Source: Desulforhopalus sp. IMCC35007 (GTDB lineage Bacteria > Desulfobacterota > Desulfobulbia > Desulfobulbales > Desulfocapsaceae). Taken from it: DNA of 64,000 bases. The stretch is from assembly GCF_005116575.1 (NCBI RefSeq), contig NZ_SWCN01000003.1, positions 124,001 to 188,000 on the forward strand, read 5' to 3'. Below, in pieces: positions 17,854 to 25,679 of the stretch. Numbering within the stretch: position 1 is the first letter of the stretch; each line of letters starts with the position of its first letter. The translations under genes were made by a program, and so were the position numbers. Under the pieces are notes generated by a model that was not told where the DNA came from, made no database searches, and was given only the letters and a program-made list of their open reading frames with translations.

Positions 17854-19454
17854 ACGCTCAGTTTCTCACGAAATATTTTTGCATTATGACGGATATCCAC
17901 CGGGAAATCGTTATGAATAAGATAATGCCTTATGCACTTTGTCAAAGGGCTTGTGTCTGCAAGTGCTCTCACCTCGGCCAAAAGTCTGTCTTTTGAGCCC
18001 TTAAAGTCGCGGACAGGCTCGAGGACAAGAGCTGGAAGAATCTCCCCTGTTTTGTCTGTCACAGCCACAAGAGCGGATCGATACACATCAGGATGCTCAT
18101 TCACTATGGCCTCGCAAGGGATTGAGAAATAGGTATCAGTTCCAGAGACTACCCGGTGGGCCCTTCTGCCGCAAAACCAGAGGCGTTTTTTATCGTCCAG
18201 ATACCCCACATCTCCCATCCTGTGCCAAAACCGATTGCCATCGGATATCTTTGCGAGTCTGGTCTCCTTTTCGTTGTTCATATAGCTTTTGGTAACAACC
18301 CCACCACAGACAATAATCTCTCCGATCCTGCCATTTTCAACAAATCTGCATTCTCCGATATCTTCGATCACCCCATCGGAGAGTTCAATTATTCTGATAT
18401 CTATACCCGGCAGACTACGACCAACGCAAGTCCCCCTGCCCTGCCGTGTCAACTCCATGGTTTCAGCGATTATTTCCCTATGATTAATCGAGGCTATCGG
18501 CAGACTCTCTGTTGCCCCGTAAGGTGTAAACACCTCGCCATCTTCGGGCAAAATAGCCACCATGTTTTTCAGCAGATCATAGGGCACAGGCGCACCGGCC
18601 ATGAGCACTTTATGAAGAGTAGGTAAAACGATGGTATTCGCCAGACAATACCTGCTGACCACCCTCCAGATTGCCGGAGAGCCAAAAGAGTATGTCACCT
18701 GATTTTCCAGAATGGATTTGACGAATTTAGCAGGATCCACCTGGGCCGGTTTCGTGGGATCCATATCAGGAATGACTGCACAGGCACCAAGTGCCGTTGC
18801 AAAAAGAGCAAAAAGAGGAAACGCAGGCTGATCGACATCCTTTTCGCCGATGTGATAGTAGGATTGTATGAGATGCAACTGGGCACTGAAAACGGAGTGT
18901 TCATACCTCACACCTTTGGGTGGTCCTGTCGAGCCGGTGGTAAAGATAATCGCGGCAAGATCGTCTTCAAGTGGTGTGTAAACATCAACCATACTATCAG
19001 GTGTGTCTTCTATATTGTTGATATTTGGTCCAAATAAGTAAAAAGAATTTCCGCAGCAAAAGCGTTTTTTCACTGAGGCAAATGCTTTTGGGAACATTTT
19101 AGAAAAAAGTAAAGCTTTGGGTATGCCAATAAGATATTTGGCCTCCACACGCTCAATACACCTTAGTAGATTTTTAAAACCCATTCCCGGATCAATGAGT
19201 ACAATGGGCGTACCGATTTTAAAAAGTGCAAGAGTGAGGCAGATAAACTCAATAGAAGGTCTGACCATGAGAATTACGATGTCTCCCGGACAGAGGCCTT
19301 CACCTTTAAAATATTTGACGTAGGTGTTCGCCCTCCGGTTGAGCGCAGCAAAAGTAATGGACCGGCCAGATCTGGCTTCGATGATAGCATCTTTGTCCGC
19401 ATTTACTCTGGCTGCCTGCTCAAAGGCTTCTGCGATGTTTTCTACGTATTTCAT
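17826..19454 (-). CDS. oleC: OleC, beta-lactone synthetase
   Basis: OleC uses ATP to convert the beta-hydroxy acid into a beta-lactone. The protein belongs to the acyl-CoA synthetase (ANL) superfamily: P-loop FTTGSTGPPKGV near residue 172, then YGATESLP and the hinge region MGDVGYLDDKKRLWFCGR. I chose the ATG at 19454, which overlaps the oleB stop by one base (TGATG); an in-frame GTG three bases upstream is equally placed. Around 542 residues, matching known OleC enzymes. It lies between oleB and oleD with overlaps on both sides, so the three are translationally coupled. Confidence 0.87.
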   Translation of the reverse strand: MKYVENIAEAFEQAARVNADKDAIIEARSGRSITFAALNRRANTYVKYFKGEGLCPGDIVILMVRPSIEFICLTLALFKIGTPIVLIDPGMGFKNLLRCIERVEAKYLIGIPKALLFSKMFPKAFASVKKRFCCGNSFYLFGPNINNIEDTPDSMVDVYTPLEDDLAAIIFTTGSTGPPKGVRYEHSVFSAQLHLIQSYYHIGEKDVDQPAFPLFALFATALGACAVIPDMDPTKPAQVDPAKFVKSILENQVTYSFGSPAIWRVVSRYCLANTIVLPTLHKVLMAGAPVPYDLLKNMVAILPEDGEVFTPYGATESLPIASINHREIIAETMELTRQGRGTCVGRSLPGIDIRIIELSDGVIEDIGECRFVENGRIGEIIVCGGVVTKSYMNNEKETRLAKISDGNRFWHRMGDVGYLDDKKRLWFCGRRAHRVVSGTDTYFSIPCEAIVNEHPDVYRSALVAVTDKTGEILPALVLEPVRDFKGSKDRLLAEVRALADTSPLTKCIRHYLIHNDFPVDIRHNAKIFREKLSVWAQEKLYH

Positions 19455-20323
19455 CACCGTTTCTCTTGGAGGAAAAAGGATTCTATTCGCTGAATGACCT
19501 CATCCTTCTTGTCTTCGAGCAAATAGTGACCGGCATCCGGGTAATAACTGGTCTCAGCCTCTGGAAAATATTCAAGCCATTGCCTGTAAAAGGTATCGTT
19601 GAAGCAAAAATCTCTTCCTCCCCACAGAACGAGCAAAGGGATGTGAAACGATTTGATTGTCGCCAGACTCTCTTCAATCTCCACGAGTTTTCTGTAACTC
19701 TGGTGTGTGCTGTCAAGAGGAATATCAACCACAAACCTGTGGGTTGCAATCCTGTTCTTCCATGAATCATAAGGTGCAAGATAAGCCGCCTTTACCTTCG
19801 GGTCCATCCGCTGGGATACAGCCATAAAAGTCGCCGGCCAGGCAAAGCCATTAAACAACCGGACGACAATTTCACCCACCACAGGTAAACGACACAATCG
19901 TATCCGATAAGGAATCAGGGTAGAGCGAAAGGCCGCTGTATTCATAACAACGATCTTTTCTATAGAGTCAGGGAAACACCGGGCAACACCCATACCAATA
20001 GCCCCTCCCCAATCATGGAGGACAAGGGAAAACCGCTGTACACCCCTGGCTGACAGAAGAGACAGGACATTATCAATATGTTGAGTCAGGGTATACGGAT
20101 AGTTCTGCGGTTTATCCGACAGACCACAGCCGATGTGGTCAACGGCTATAACACGACAGCTGGTTTTGAGTCGGTTGAGGAGATTTCTATAGTAAAATGA
20201 CCAGGTGGGATTCCCATGAAGCATGACAACAACAGGGCCCTTTCCTTCGTCAACGTAGTGCATTTGTAGACCGTCAAGGTCATAAAATCTTGAGGTAAAT
20301 GGGTAGTCGGGGAACAAAATCAT
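19454..20323 (-). CDS. oleB: OleB, beta-lactone decarboxylase (haloalkane-dehalogenase fold)
   Basis: OleB splits the beta-lactone into CO2 and a cis-olefin. The 289-residue alpha/beta-hydrolase has HGNPTW (36-41) with the oxyanion Trp, the nucleophile Asp104 in LHDWGGAIG, and the histidine in DAGHYLLED near 266. These are shared by haloalkane dehalogenases and OleB; the fused position ahead of oleC and oleD favours OleB. It is the first gene of the operon, with a likely promoter at 20348-20376. No oleA (the thiolase-like condensing enzyme) is found within the window. Confidence 0.85.
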   Translation of the reverse strand: MILFPDYPFTSRFYDLDGLQMHYVDEGKGPVVVMLHGNPTWSFYYRNLLNRLKTSCRVIAVDHIGCGLSDKPQNYPYTLTQHIDNVLSLLSARGVQRFSLVLHDWGGAIGMGVARCFPDSIEKIVVMNTAAFRSTLIPYRIRLCRLPVVGEIVVRLFNGFAWPATFMAVSQRMDPKVKAAYLAPYDSWKNRIATHRFVVDIPLDSTHQSYRKLVEIEESLATIKSFHIPLLVLWGGRDFCFNDTFYRQWLEYFPEAETSYYPDAGHYLLEDKKDEVIQRIESFFLQEKR

Positions 20324-20787
20324 GACCTTTATAAACTACGAATTAGCATTTTATGTACAAAAAGAGACAAAGTAAAAACCGCTCTGCAATCATTTTTGAA
20401 ACCGGCAAGACACATTGTATAACCTTGGATCAATCTTATAGGAAAAGAAATAGATTTTAAACTTCGATCACTTACACTGTCAATACCTTATCTCTTAATG
20501 TATTGCCGCCCCCTCGTCGCCAGAAAAAAACACGCACTCCTTACAATTGTTAATAATTATTCCTAGTCCCTTGAATATACACAATTATATGAATAATTAT
20601 ATTGCATAAATACCTCGTATATGCTAAACGGAATCATTGTTATGCAGTAAGCATCGTTATCCGGACATAATGATGTAAATGCAAGGGGATAAGTAAAAGC
20701 ATTCGCATAACATCTGGTTATCCAACTAATTTAGTTGGAAATTTATTAACGGTTTGACTTTAAACCGAGTATAAAAGGAGCGGTACG
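20324..20787. other. 464-bp divergent region between oleB and cspA
   Basis: AT-rich and free of any supported gene. It carries the oleBCD promoter at the left and the cspA promoter and leader at the right. Near cspA two short hairpins can be drawn: 20722-20728 with 20732-20738, and 20750-20755 with 20762-20767. A weak plus-strand promoter candidate is TTGAAT at 20571-20576 followed at 17 nt by TAATTA. A long cspA leader is typical of the family and often acts in cold-dependent translation. Confidence 0.5.
20348..20376 (-). promoter_or_regulatory. Predicted promoter of oleBCD
   Basis: Minus strand TTTACT (20371-20376), 17-nt spacer, TAAAAT (20348-20353), four and five matches of six. The start would be near 20341, leaving a leader of only about 18 nt before oleB, with AAGG as ribosome site. 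Confidence 0.45.
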
Positions 20788-20988
20788 ATGGCAGAAGGAA
20801 CAGTGAAATGGTTTAATGATGCAAAAGGTTTTGGTTTTATAGAACAAGATGGTGGACAAGATGTTTTTGTACATTACTCCGCTATCAAATCTGAAGGTTT
20901 CAAATCCCTGGAAGAAGGCTCCCGGGTATCCTTTGAGATTGTTGATGGCCCTAAAGGTCCTGCTGCCGACAACGTACAGAAAATGTAG
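20788..20988 (+). CDS. cspA: Cold-shock domain protein, CspA family
   Basis: This 66-residue single-domain protein binds single-stranded RNA and DNA and melts RNA structure. It has RNP1 KGFGFIEQ (residues 12-19) and RNP2 VFVHYSAI (27-34), and ends at the usual length. AAGGAG lies 7 nt before the ATG. It stands alone between a long structured leader and a strong terminator. It may be cold-induced, but the family also includes constitutive members. Confidence 0.95.
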   Translation: MAEGTVKWFNDAKGFGFIEQDGGQDVFVHYSAIKSEGFKSLEEGSRVSFEIVDGPKGPAADNVQKM

Positions 20989-21012
20989 CCTTTTTAAAGA
21001 TATCGAAATAAC

Positions 21013-21050
21013 AAGGCCCGTAACACCTGAGTGTTACGGGCCTTTTTTTG
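21013..21050 (+). terminator. Rho-independent terminator after cspA
   Basis: Perfect 13-bp stem, arms 21013-21025 and 21032-21044, followed by a run of T (21043-21049). It lies 24 nt past cspA. On the minus strand it lies just beyond the malic-enzyme stop and may serve both genes. Confidence 0.92.
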
Positions 21051-21061
21051 TATATTAATAT

Positions 21062-22798
21062 TTACATGGGCGTTAGCGGTAGATATTCCGGTTTCCACCT
21101 CATCCTATCTATCAGTTTCGCCATTCTTGTTTCATCACCGTTTGGCTGAAAGTCAGAATAAATACATGGCCTGCTTAATCCTTTTTCCACCGCACACATC
21201 GCCACAGCCAGGGCAACGGACTTGGCAACGGCTCGCATGGAATCAAGAGGAGGCATGATGCGTCCATCTTGCAACTGCTCATCTGTAATCATATCCGAGA
21301 CGGCTTTGGCGGCTACAATGAAGAAATCCTGCGTGATCTCACTGGCACCGGAGACAAGTACCCCTAGTGCGATTCCTGGAAAAATAAAGGCATTGTTGCA
21401 CTGGCTGATACCTGTTGACCTCTCGAGCGCATCCATTGTTGCACAGGGGTTGCCTGTGCCAATGAGAATTCCCTCATCACTCCATTTGGCAATATTCTGA
21501 CAAAGTTTGGCGGAAGTAGACACATGTTGAAAAAGTGGCAGGATAAGTGGTCGCTTGGTATTTTTCTTAATCTCGTTGATAGCTTCTTCATTGAAAAAGA
21601 ATTCATGGCCTGTGGTCCCTATAAGCACAGTGATCCCCGCTTCTCTTATAATTGCAGGAATATTTGTTGGATCAAGTTCTTTAAGCCATGGGAAGACTTT
21701 CGGATCTTTGGCAAAGGGCTTTTTGTAGAACTGGCATTCTCGCTCAGTAGAGACAAGACCATCTCTGGCCACGACAAAAATGTGTTTGGCCGCTTGTTTT
21801 TCGGACATACCCAGATCTACCAGGATACTCATGAGCGTTCGGGCAATACCTATTCCACCTGTGCCACTTCCGTGGATTAGAAAGTACTGATCTGTGAATT
21901 TTTCTTTTTTCACCTTCATTGCAGAAAAAATTGCTGCTGCAGCCACTGCCCCCATTCCCTGAATATCATCATTGAACGATATAATCTCGTCTCTGAAGGC
22001 ATCGTGAACAGAAAAGGCCGTCGCCGGCGAAAAATCTTCCCACTGACACAATGCATTAGGGAAGACATTGCGAAATGCCCGAACAAACCGACCAATAAAT
22101 GACAGGTACTGTTCACCTTTGAGTCGGTGTTGCCGCCAGCCGAGGTAATGTTTGTCTGCCAGCAGTTCTTCGTTGTTGGTACCGACATCCAGTGAAATCG
22201 GCAAACAATGCCAGGGCGCAATGCCCGCCCCTTGGGTGTAAATCATTAACTTACCAAGACAAACAGCAATACCGCCAGCCCCCTGGTCACCAAGGCCCAG
22301 GATACCATGGTTGTCTGTTACCACTGCCACGCGGATATCCCTGTGGGAAAAACGCCTGAGTATGTCTTCGGCACTATCTATGTTGCCGGGATAAAAATGC
22401 AGGCCATTAGCCTGGCGAAACATGGATGAGTATTGTTGTACCGCAAGTCCGATGGTTGGTGTGTAAATGAGTTTAATATAACTTTCAATATCGCTGTTGA
22501 TCAGCGCATGGGCAAGGGTTGCATTGCGGTTAAAAAGAGCCCGGATGAAAATATATTTTTCGATATCGTCCGCCTTTCCGTTCACCTTTTTCTGCGAGCT
22601 TTGAATCTGATCAAACAGCCCCCGTACGCCTGGCGGTAGAGTTGCGTCCAGTGCCAGCTTCTTTCTTTCATCTTCGCTAAAGGCAGTACCTTTATTTATA
22701 TACCTGCACGAACGGGCAGAGTCACCACTGGCATAGACAATTATTTCTTTGGTATTGCCATACTCATCATATTTAAACCGGTACAGATCTGAAGACAT
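21062..22798 (-). CDS. NAD(P)-dependent malic enzyme
   Basis: Malic enzyme decarboxylates malate to pyruvate with reduction of NAD or NADP. I start at the ATG at 22798 (578 residues), which has a GGGAG ribosome site; an upstream in-frame start at 22849 has none. The product is of the long SfcA/MaeA type: the malic domain with YTPTIGLAVQQYS, VAVVTDNHGILGLGDQGAGG, then the NAD domain with HGSGTGGIGIA. DVGTNNEELL and EDFSPATAF line the active site. It is the long eukaryote-like form, unlike the short MaeB enzymes. The gene is divergent from the KamA-like gene with an 81-nt intergenic region. Confidence 0.93.
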   Translation of the reverse strand: MSSDLYRFKYDEYGNTKEIIVYASGDSARSCRYINKGTAFSEDERKKLALDATLPPGVRGLFDQIQSSQKKVNGKADDIEKYIFIRALFNRNATLAHALINSDIESYIKLIYTPTIGLAVQQYSSMFRQANGLHFYPGNIDSAEDILRRFSHRDIRVAVVTDNHGILGLGDQGAGGIAVCLGKLMIYTQGAGIAPWHCLPISLDVGTNNEELLADKHYLGWRQHRLKGEQYLSFIGRFVRAFRNVFPNALCQWEDFSPATAFSVHDAFRDEIISFNDDIQGMGAVAAAAIFSAMKVKKEKFTDQYFLIHGSGTGGIGIARTLMSILVDLGMSEKQAAKHIFVVARDGLVSTERECQFYKKPFAKDPKVFPWLKELDPTNIPAIIREAGITVLIGTTGHEFFFNEEAINEIKKNTKRPLILPLFQHVSTSAKLCQNIAKWSDEGILIGTGNPCATMDALERSTGISQCNNAFIFPGIALGVLVSGASEITQDFFIVAAKAVSDMITDEQLQDGRIMPPLDSMRAVAKSVALAVAMCAVEKGLSRPCIYSDFQPNGDETRMAKLIDRMRWKPEYLPLTPM

Positions 22799-22879
22799 AA
22801 CCAGCTCCCTCATAGTTGCCTGAAAAATAATTAAATGTCCAATTGACAAGGCCCGCGGTTTCCTCCATAATGTCCAGCC

Positions 22880-23932
22880 ATGGAATCATGGAGAGAAATT
22901 TTACACAACAGTATTAATACACCGCTTGAGCTTCATCATAAACTGGGTTGTGATATTAACGTATTACAGGATGTAATAGCAAATTTTCCGATGAGGATAA
23001 ACCCATATTTTTTCAATTTGATTGAATATCCCGGGGATCCCATTTGGAAACAGTGCGTTCCTGACCTACTGGAATTGCACGATTCTGTCTGCATCCCTGA
23101 TCCTCTCGCAGAGGAAGATCTCAGTCCCATCCCAAATCTCGTTCATAAATACCCGAATCGAGTTCTTTTCCTTGTTTCTAACCAATGCGCCATGTATTGT
23201 CGCTTCTGCACAAGAAAACGAAAAGTAGGGACAAGCAGGATGCATATTGATCCGGCCAGCCAAAAACTTGCCTATCGTTATTTACAGGAACATCCGGAAG
23301 TAAACGATGTCCTCATTTCAGGTGGCGACCCTCTTCTTCTTGAAGACGAACAACTCGATGATATACTCAGGAATCTAAGAAACATTGAATCGGTTAAGCT
23401 CATTCGTATCGGTACAAGAATTCCATCGGTCCTTCCCATGAGGATTACCGAGCGTCTGACGGCCATCTTCAAAAAATACCACCCGCTTTATATCAACACC
23501 CATTTTAATCACCCGCGGGAGCTGACTGTCGAAGCGAAGGCTGCCTGTGAAATGCTTGCTAACGCCGGAATCCCACTCGGTTCCCAGACTGTACTGCTTA
23601 AAGGGGTCAATGACAACGTTGAAACTCTGAAAGAACTAATGCAGGGGCTGCTCTATATGAGAGTAAAGCCGTACTATCTTTTTCAGAGTGACCTGACCTA
23701 CGGCGTGAATCATTTCCGTACCACGACGCAAACAGGAATACAGCTGATGAAAAACCTTTATGGTCATCTTTCAGGAATGGCGATTCCAACTTTGGCTCTC
23801 GACGCTCCAGGTGGTAAAGGCAAAATTCCTTTAACCCCACAATTCATTAAAAGCAGCGACAGTCAAACCTTAACCTTTGAAAACTATCTTGGACAACTCT
23901 GCCAATACCCTGAACCAATTGAAATCTATTAA
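22880..23932 (+). CDS. Lysine 2,3-aminomutase-family radical SAM enzyme, short form
   Basis: The 350-residue product is a radical-SAM protein with the cluster motif Cys103-x3-Cys107-x2-Cys110 (CAMYCRFC), followed by SGGDPLLL. It keeps the two lysine-binding aspartates of lysine 2,3-aminomutase (Asp271 in SDLTYG and Asp308 in DAPGGKGK), and Lys315 is in the PLP-lysine position. EpmB and glutamate 2,3-aminomutases lack that pair. These residues favour a lysine 2,3-aminomutase-like activity, making beta-lysine. The protein is 60 or so residues shorter than clostridial KamA and lacks its C-terminal oligomerisation region. No ablB acetyltransferase or lysine-degradation gene is nearby. Alternative: an EpmB paralogue acting on EF-P. 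Confidence 0.8.
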   Translation: MESWREILHNSINTPLELHHKLGCDINVLQDVIANFPMRINPYFFNLIEYPGDPIWKQCVPDLLELHDSVCIPDPLAEEDLSPIPNLVHKYPNRVLFLVSNQCAMYCRFCTRKRKVGTSRMHIDPASQKLAYRYLQEHPEVNDVLISGGDPLLLEDEQLDDILRNLRNIESVKLIRIGTRIPSVLPMRITERLTAIFKKYHPLYINTHFNHPRELTVEAKAACEMLANAGIPLGSQTVLLKGVNDNVETLKELMQGLLYMRVKPYYLFQSDLTYGVNHFRTTTQTGIQLMKNLYGHLSGMAIPTLALDAPGGKGKIPLTPQFIKSSDSQTLTFENYLGQLCQYPEPIEIY

Positions 23933-24080
23933 ACAGACGGTTTTCCATAACATTATTACAGTTTTTGACAGGTGAAAAGCCGCATTTTATTGTTCCGCCC
24001 CTTGATTCTCATCCTGTTAAAGCCTTATACTGATACCTAACGTAATAAATTTTCGAATCATGATCACACTCAGGAACAGC

Positions 24081-25631
24081 ATGAACCAGGAAGACCTGCT
24101 CAAAACCATACTTCAGTCGGACGAACTGCCTACCCTGCCGACGGTCGCTTCGCAACTCATCACCCTTACCTCGCGTGAGGATACAACTCTTGCAGACATT
24201 GGTAATCTTGTAGCTCAAGACATTTCAATCTCTGCAAAGATACTCAAAGTATCAAATTCTGCCTTTTACAGTTTTCCCCAGCAGATTGGCTCCATAAAAC
24301 AGGCTGTCAGTATCCTCGGGATGAATGCCGTACGAAGCCTGGTTCTATCGTTTTCTTTTCTTACGATTAAGGGCAGCAAAAAGCAAAGCCGATTCGATTT
24401 TACCAAATTCTGGGAGAGATCTCTTGCCTCCGCGGTCGCATCCCGTCTCATTTTGGAAAATGTGAAAGACGCCGACACTGAGCAGATTTTTATTTCAGGC
24501 CTTCTACAAAATCTTGGAGAACTGATCCTGGCCAAAATTTTTCCTGAAGAGTATGACAAGGTCATCGCCGCCATTGAAGATGATCAACAGGATTTACTTT
24601 CAGCCGAAAAAGCCGTCTTCGGCATTGACCACACTATCGTTGGCACCGCAGTGGCTCGAAACTGGGGATTTCCAGACATTCTCGTTCTGCCAATTCTTCA
24701 CCACCACGATCCAGCAGACTGCGACGGTAAAAACTCGCATATCCGCACAACTGTTGGCGCCGTGTATCTCTCCGACCTTCTTGTGAATATTCTTTTTTCT
24801 GAGAAACCTGAAAAATACCACCAGCAGTTTAGAAAACAGGCCACCAAACTTCTCAAACTTTCCCCGGCTGAAATTGAAAAAATACTTGATCAGGTACACT
24901 TAAAATTCAAAGAAGCCGGGACCTATTTTAACCTGAAGATCAAAAGCACAAAATCTGTCCAGGAAATTCTTCAGGAAGCCAACATCAAACTCAGTCTTAT
25001 CAACCTTGACTACGACCAGATGAACAAGCAGCTCATTCTGGCAAAAATCCATCTGGAAAACCTGACCCAGGAACTCGAAAGTAAAAATAAGATACTGGAT
25101 AATCTCGCCAATGTTGACGGCCTTACAGGGGTCTACAACCATCGATATTTCCAGAATTCTCTTGATCAGGAAATTAGCAGGTGTATGAGAAACGGTTCAA
25201 GCCTTTCTCTTTTATTGCTTGACATAGATCATTTTAAGAAATTCAACGATACCTATGGCCACCAGGCAGGTGACTTTGTCTTGACTGAATTTGCAAAGAT
25301 TTTACGAGACAACGTACGAAAACATGATGTTGTAGCGCGCTATGGCGGTGAAGAATTCGTCATCATCCTGCCTGAAACGGGAAAAGATGAAGCCGTCAGT
25401 GTTGCCGAAAAATTAAGAGTGGCCATCGAAACTGCAGCCTTTGACGACAACAGAGAAAGTTATAACGTGACTGCAAGTTTTGGCGTGAGCAATTCAACCC
25501 CTGCCACTGAAGATAATTTCAGCAAGGACAATTTCATCGGCCAGGCTGACCAGGCGCTCTATCAGGCCAAAGAAAAAGGCAGGAATAAAGTGATTGCCTA
25601 TACACCAAAGAAAAAATGGTACTCTTTATAG
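24081..25631 (+). CDS. HDOD-GGDEF diguanylate cyclase
   Basis: I start at the ATG at 24081, with AGGA upstream, giving 516 residues; an ATG 21 nt earlier is the alternative. The N-terminal 20-215 region is an HDOD domain (a degenerate HD-type scaffold used in regulation). A helical linker runs to about 340, then a GGDEF domain with active-site RYGGEEF and, five residues before it, RKHD, the RxxD inhibitory site. This predicts an active diguanylate cyclase that is inhibited by its own product c-di-GMP. The neighbouring cNMP and HDOD proteins suggest a cell with several second-messenger sensors; no direct partner is visible. Confidence 0.88.
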   Translation: MNQEDLLKTILQSDELPTLPTVASQLITLTSREDTTLADIGNLVAQDISISAKILKVSNSAFYSFPQQIGSIKQAVSILGMNAVRSLVLSFSFLTIKGSKKQSRFDFTKFWERSLASAVASRLILENVKDADTEQIFISGLLQNLGELILAKIFPEEYDKVIAAIEDDQQDLLSAEKAVFGIDHTIVGTAVARNWGFPDILVLPILHHHDPADCDGKNSHIRTTVGAVYLSDLLVNILFSEKPEKYHQQFRKQATKLLKLSPAEIEKILDQVHLKFKEAGTYFNLKIKSTKSVQEILQEANIKLSLINLDYDQMNKQLILAKIHLENLTQELESKNKILDNLANVDGLTGVYNHRYFQNSLDQEISRCMRNGSSLSLLLLDIDHFKKFNDTYGHQAGDFVLTEFAKILRDNVRKHDVVARYGGEEFVIILPETGKDEAVSVAEKLRVAIETAAFDDNRESYNVTASFGVSNSTPATEDNFSKDNFIGQADQALYQAKEKGRNKVIAYTPKKKWYSL

Positions 25632-25679
25632 AATCTAACAACTCCTATAAAGCAGAGAGATATTGTAAATATCTAGAAT

